Assembly: GCA_900552475.1 (NCBI GenBank) | Contig: USAC01000084.1 | Location: forward strand, 1 to 7,953 | Origin: an uncultured Eubacteriales bacterium | GTDB lineage: Bacteria; Bacillota; Clostridia; Oscillospirales; Oscillospiraceae | Length of the DNA: 7,953 nt | Reading direction: 5' to 3' | Shown here: piece after piece, positions 5,545 through 7,953 of the stretch | Position numbering within the stretch: the first letter of the stretch is position 1 | How the letters are laid out: every line of letters begins with the position of its first letter | Notes under the pieces: model-generated | Seen by the model: only the letters and a program-made list of their open reading frames with translations | Told to the model about the DNA's origin: nothing | The model's database searches: none | Program-made: the position numbers and the translations under genes

Positions 5545-6372
5545 ATGGAAAAGCTGATCATTACCGCCGCCATCTGCGGCGCTGAGGTCACGAAGGCCCA
5601 GAACCCCGCTGTCCCCTACACCATCGAAGAGATGGTCCGCGAAGCCAAGAGCGCCTATGAAGCCGGCGCGGCCATTCTCCACATCCATGTCCGCGAGGAC
5701 GACGGCACCCCCACCCAGGATCGTGAGCGTTTCCGTGTTGTGATGGACGCCATCCGCAAGGAACTGCCCGACGTGATCATGATCCCCTCCACGGGCGGCG
5801 CCACCGGCATGAGCCCCGAGGAGCGCCTGCAGCCCACAGAGCTGTTCCCCGAGATGGCCACGCTCGACTGCGGCACCTGTAACTTCGGCGACGAGATCTT
5901 CGACAACACCATGCCGACCATGCGTGCCTTCGGCAAGCGCATGATCGAAAACGGCATCAAGCCCGAGTATGAGTGCTTCGAGCTCGGCCACATCGACACC
6001 GTCCTCGGCATGGCCAAGAAGGGTGAGGTGCCCGGCCACCCGATGCAGTTCAACTTCGTGCTCGGCGTCCATGGCTGCACCCCCGCCACCGTGGAGAATC
6101 TGGCCTTCTTCGCCAGCAAGATCCCCTCTGACGCGACGTGGACCGTCTCCGGCGTCGGCCGCGCGGCCTGGACGATGGCGGCCGCCGCCATTGCGATGGG
6201 CGGCAACGTCCGTGTCGGCTTTGAGGACAATATCTACCTCGGCAAGGGTCAGAAGGCCGCATCCAACGGTGAACTCGTCGCCAAGGTCGTCCGCATCGCC
6301 AAGGAGCTTGGCCGCGAGATCGCAACGCCCGCCGAGGCGCGACAGATCCTGAGCCTCAAGCCCCTGCAGTAA
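5545..6372 (+). CDS. kce: 3-keto-5-aminohexanoate cleavage enzyme
   Basis: Kce is a zinc-dependent Claisen-type enzyme. It takes 3-keto-5-aminohexanoate and acetyl-CoA to 3-aminobutyryl-CoA and acetoacetate without a CoA intermediate on the keto acid. The 275-residue length is normal for the BKACE (DUF849) family. Zinc ligands are visible as His46 and His48 in LHIHVRED and Glu227 in VGFEDN. Substrate and catalytic positions known from the Cloacimonas enzyme also appear: Ser82 (PSTGG), Thr106, Arg223 and Asp228. This is a full set of active-site residues and supports the true Kce function rather than another BKACE activity. The ribosome site AAGGAG (5531-5536) overlaps the kal stop, 8 bases before the ATG. 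Its product is the substrate of Kal directly upstream, and its substrate comes from Kdd directly downstream. Confidence 0.96.
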   Translation: MEKLIITAAICGAEVTKAQNPAVPYTIEEMVREAKSAYEAGAAILHIHVREDDGTPTQDRERFRVVMDAIRKELPDVIMIPSTGGATGMSPEERLQPTELFPEMATLDCGTCNFGDEIFDNTMPTMRAFGKRMIENGIKPEYECFELGHIDTVLGMAKKGEVPGHPMQFNFVLGVHGCTPATVENLAFFASKIPSDATWTVSGVGRAAWTMAAAAIAMGGNVRVGFEDNIYLGKGQKAASNGELVAKVVRIAKELGREIATPAEARQILSLKPLQ

Positions 6373-6448
6373 AAAAAACGTACAACCCCTACTGAAACAC
6401 CAAACCCCACCATAGTATAGAGAAAAGATTAATTAGGAGGAAATTAAT

Positions 6449-7501
6449 ATGGCTGAACTGAAAGGCAACAAGTACGGTACCCACCGCGTTATCGAGCCGA
6501 AGGGCGTTCTGACCCAGGCTGCTTGGAAGATCGACAACGACATGAGCAAGGTCTACTCCAACGAGATCGTCTGCGACGTGACTTCCCTGAACATCGACTC
6601 CGCTTCCTTCACCCAGATCTCCGAGGCCTGCGGCGGCGACGAGAAGAAGATCGGCGAGATGATCCTCGGGATCGTCGCCGAGCGCGGCAAGCAGCAGAAC
6701 CCCGTCACCGGTTCCGGCGGTATGTTCAAGGGCGTCGTCGCTCACATCGGCGAGGATCTGAAGAAAAAGCCCGGCTTCGACCTGAAGGAGGGCGACAAGA
6801 TCGTCTCCCTCGTGTCCCTGTCCATGACCCCGCTGAAGATCGACAAGATCCTCGCCATCCATAAGGATATCGACCGTGTCGACATCGTCGGCAAGGCCAT
6901 CCTGTTTGAGTCCGCCCTGTACTGCAAGATGCCCGATGATATGTCCGAGCCTCTCGCTCTGGCCGCGCTCGATGTCGCCGGCGCTCCCGCGCAGGCCCGC
7001 AAGCTGCCCCACGAGGGCGACAATGTCCTGATCCTCGGCGCGAACGGCAAGTCCGGCGTGCTGTGCGGCTGGGAGGCCATGAAGAAGGTCGGCCCGAAGG
7101 GCAAGGTCGTCGGCGTTGTCCGCAACCCCAAGCAGGTGCCCGCTCTGATGGAGCTCGGCGTTTACACCGACGTCATCGTCGCCGACTGCACCAAGCCCGT
7201 TGAGGTGATGGAGGCCGCTCTGGCCGTCACCGGCGGCAAGGAGTATGACCTCTCCATCTGCTGCGTGAACATCGAGTCCTGTGAGATGTCCGCCATCCTG
7301 CCCGTCCGCGATGACGGCGTGGTGTACTTCTTCTCCATGGCGACCTCCTTCACGAAGGCCGCTCTGGGCGCCGAGGGTATCGGCAAGGACGTCACCATGA
7401 TCGTGGGCAACGGCTACACCAAGAACCACGCTCAGATCACCCTCGATGTGCTGCGCGAGAATCCCAAGCTGCGCAAGCTGTTCGACGAGAAGTACTGCTG
7501 A
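6449..7501 (+). CDS. kdd: L-erythro-3,5-diaminohexanoate dehydrogenase
   Basis: Kdd oxidatively deaminates L-erythro-3,5-diaminohexanoate with NAD(P)+ to 5-amino-3-oxohexanoate (3-keto-5-aminohexanoate) and ammonia, feeding Kce. The protein is 350 residues, close to the family's usual length. An N-terminal substrate domain (about 1-180) begins KYGTHRVIEPKGVLTQAAW, which I recognise from Kdd. It is followed by a Rossmann NAD domain with VLILGANGKSGVL, the glycine motif GANGKSG lying at 197-203. AGGAGG (6435-6440) lies 8 bases before the ATG. The 76-base gap after kce contains an A run and A/C-rich sequence, and I see no convincing promoter in it. Codon use is strongly biased to GCC, GGC, AAG, GAG and ATC, as in highly expressed genes. 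A terminator follows directly. Confidence 0.95.
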   Translation: MAELKGNKYGTHRVIEPKGVLTQAAWKIDNDMSKVYSNEIVCDVTSLNIDSASFTQISEACGGDEKKIGEMILGIVAERGKQQNPVTGSGGMFKGVVAHIGEDLKKKPGFDLKEGDKIVSLVSLSMTPLKIDKILAIHKDIDRVDIVGKAILFESALYCKMPDDMSEPLALAALDVAGAPAQARKLPHEGDNVLILGANGKSGVLCGWEAMKKVGPKGKVVGVVRNPKQVPALMELGVYTDVIVADCTKPVEVMEAALAVTGGKEYDLSICCVNIESCEMSAILPVRDDGVVYFFSMATSFTKAALGAEGIGKDVTMIVGNGYTKNHAQITLDVLRENPKLRKLFDEKYC

Positions 7502-7514
7502 TTGATTAACCGAC

Positions 7515-7553
7515 GGCAGGGAGGCCGGTTCTCCCGGTTTCCCTGCCCTTTTT
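7515..7553 (+). terminator. Intrinsic terminator between kdd and kamA
   Basis: GGCAGGGAGGCCGG (7515-7528) pairs over 14 bp with CCGGTTTCCCTGCC (7534-7547), including two G-U pairs, around the loop TTCTC. CTTTTT (7548-7553) follows. It begins 14 bases after the kdd stop. As no clear promoter lies between it and kamA, it probably works as a partial terminator that sets kamA expression lower than that of kal, kce and kdd, or else kamA has a promoter I cannot see. Confidence 0.85.
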
Positions 7554-7600
7554 ATAGGCTTTTTCCCCCATTTTAGGACATATAAAGGAGATATTCGATT

Positions 7601-7953
7601 ATGAAGACTCGTAACGGTCTGTTTGCTGACGTCCCCGAAAATCTGTGGAATGACTGGCATTGGCAGGTCGCCAACCGCGCTGAGACGGTGGAGGATCTGA
7701 AGAAGTACATGAACCTGACCCCCGATGAGGAGGCCGGTGTTGCCAAGACGCTCGGCAAGCTCCGCATGGCCATCACCCCCTATTATCTGTCCCTGATCGA
7801 CCTGAACGATCCGTTCGATCCCATCCGCAAGATGGCGATCCCCCGCGCCGAGGAGCTGGAGTACGCCGACTATGAGGACGCCGACCGCCGGCACGCGCAG
7901 CGCCACGCCCCCACCCCGCGGCAGGCCCGCCGCACACCCGCCCGCGGGCAGCG
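7601..7953 (+). CDS. kamA: Lysine 2,3-aminomutase, N-terminal part (runs off the window)
   Basis: KamA is a radical-SAM, PLP and [4Fe-4S] enzyme that converts L-lysine to L-beta-lysine, the first step of this fermentation. Only the N-terminal 117 codons are present of about 415, so the CxxxCxxC cluster motif and the PLP lysine lie outside. The identity comes from residues 1-95. NDWHWQVANRAETVEDLKKY (17-36) and LRMAITPYYLSLIDLNDP (54-71) match the Clostridium subterminale enzyme closely as I remember it. A DPIRKMAIPRAEEL segment follows at 73-86. AAAGGAG (7584-7590) lies 10 bases before the ATG. From residue 96 the match fades although the reading frame still fits, which I attribute to bad base calls at the contig end. 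It sits behind a terminator. kamD and kamE may follow beyond the window. Confidence 0.93.
   Translation, partial: MKTRNGLFADVPENLWNDWHWQVANRAETVEDLKKYMNLTPDEEAGVAKTLGKLRMAITPYYLSLIDLNDPFDPIRKMAIPRAEELEYADYEDADRRHAQRHAPTPRQARRTPARGQ
7886..7953. other. T-free contig end with probable base-call errors inside kamA
   Basis: No T occurs after position 7873, so the last 80 bases are T-free. From codon 96 of kamA the residues expected of KamA (starting PLHED, ending RYPDRVL) are replaced. Yet His98, Pro104, Pro106, Arg111, Pro113 and Arg115 still fall at the expected positions without any gap. Ungapped substitution without T points to sequencing or assembly error, not a frameshift, insertion or chimeric join. 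Confidence 0.65.

Noticed and set aside
6389..7906. A 505-codon open frame on the minus strand opposite kdd and kamA
   Set aside because: It covers two firmly identified genes and a terminator in antisense, has a repetitive Gly/Asp/Leu/His composition and no family signature. It is a by-product of biased codon use on the + strand.
7601..7953. kamA as a frameshifted pseudogene or a gene disrupted by a mobile element
   Set aside because: The residues after codon 95 still align in frame with KamA at several positions and no stop appears. There is no inverted or direct repeat, and the T-free composition points to sequencing error.
1..7953. CRISPR arrays, tRNA or rRNA genes, insertion sequences, prophage or attachment sites
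   Set aside because: I found no regularly spaced repeats, tRNA-like cloverleaf, rRNA segments, transposase or integrase motifs, or terminal inverted repeats in the window.

Overview
The window looks like a short contig from a high-GC member of the class Clostridia, most likely a gut Oscillospiraceae-type lysine-to-butyrate fermenter (Intestinimonas, Flavonifractor or Oscillibacter relatives). The evidence is the lysine fermentation genes, strong AGGAGG-type ribosome sites, sigma-A promoters, a lysine riboswitch and a selenium-labelling gene trio typical of Clostridia. The lineage is an inference and could not be tested here. All recognised genes lie on the + strand. Both ends look like poor base calls: the first 46 bases contain no A and the last 80 contain no T.

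Left part (about 160-2250): a sigma-A promoter drives three translationally coupled genes. These are yedF (TusA-like plus DsrE-like selenium metabolism protein), a NifS/SufS-type PLP cysteine desulfurase-family enzyme, and a small DUF3343 (Se/S carrier-like) protein. A strong intrinsic terminator closes the unit.

Middle (about 2258-4717): a second near-consensus promoter drives an overlapping gene pair. The first encodes a P-loop protein (KamB-like) and the second a MutS-type ATPase without mismatch-binding domains (KamC-like). Such pairs accompany lysine aminomutase genes in lysine fermenters and may maintain the B12-dependent lysine 5,6-aminomutase. The kamD and kamE genes for that enzyme are not in the window.

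Right part (about 4787-7953): a third strong promoter (TTGACA, 17 bases, TATATT) is followed by a complete five-helix lysine riboswitch aptamer. The 3' strand of its closing helix P1 is also part of the 5' arm of a 16-bp intrinsic terminator, so the aptamer and the terminator exclude each other. That wiring predicts an ON switch, in which lysine prevents termination and induces kal, kce and kdd. These genes encode 3-aminobutyryl-CoA ammonia-lyase, the 3-keto-5-aminohexanoate cleavage enzyme and 3,5-diaminohexanoate dehydrogenase. A further intrinsic terminator separates kdd from kamA (lysine 2,3-aminomutase), which runs off the end of the window.

Together, KamA, the missing KamDE, Kdd, Kce and Kal convert lysine through beta-lysine, 3,5-diaminohexanoate, 3-keto-5-aminohexanoate and 3-aminobutyryl-CoA to crotonyl-CoA, a direct precursor of butyrate. 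The most interesting element is the lysine-sensing leader that appears to turn on lysine breakdown, the reverse of the usual lysine riboswitch, which represses synthesis or uptake.
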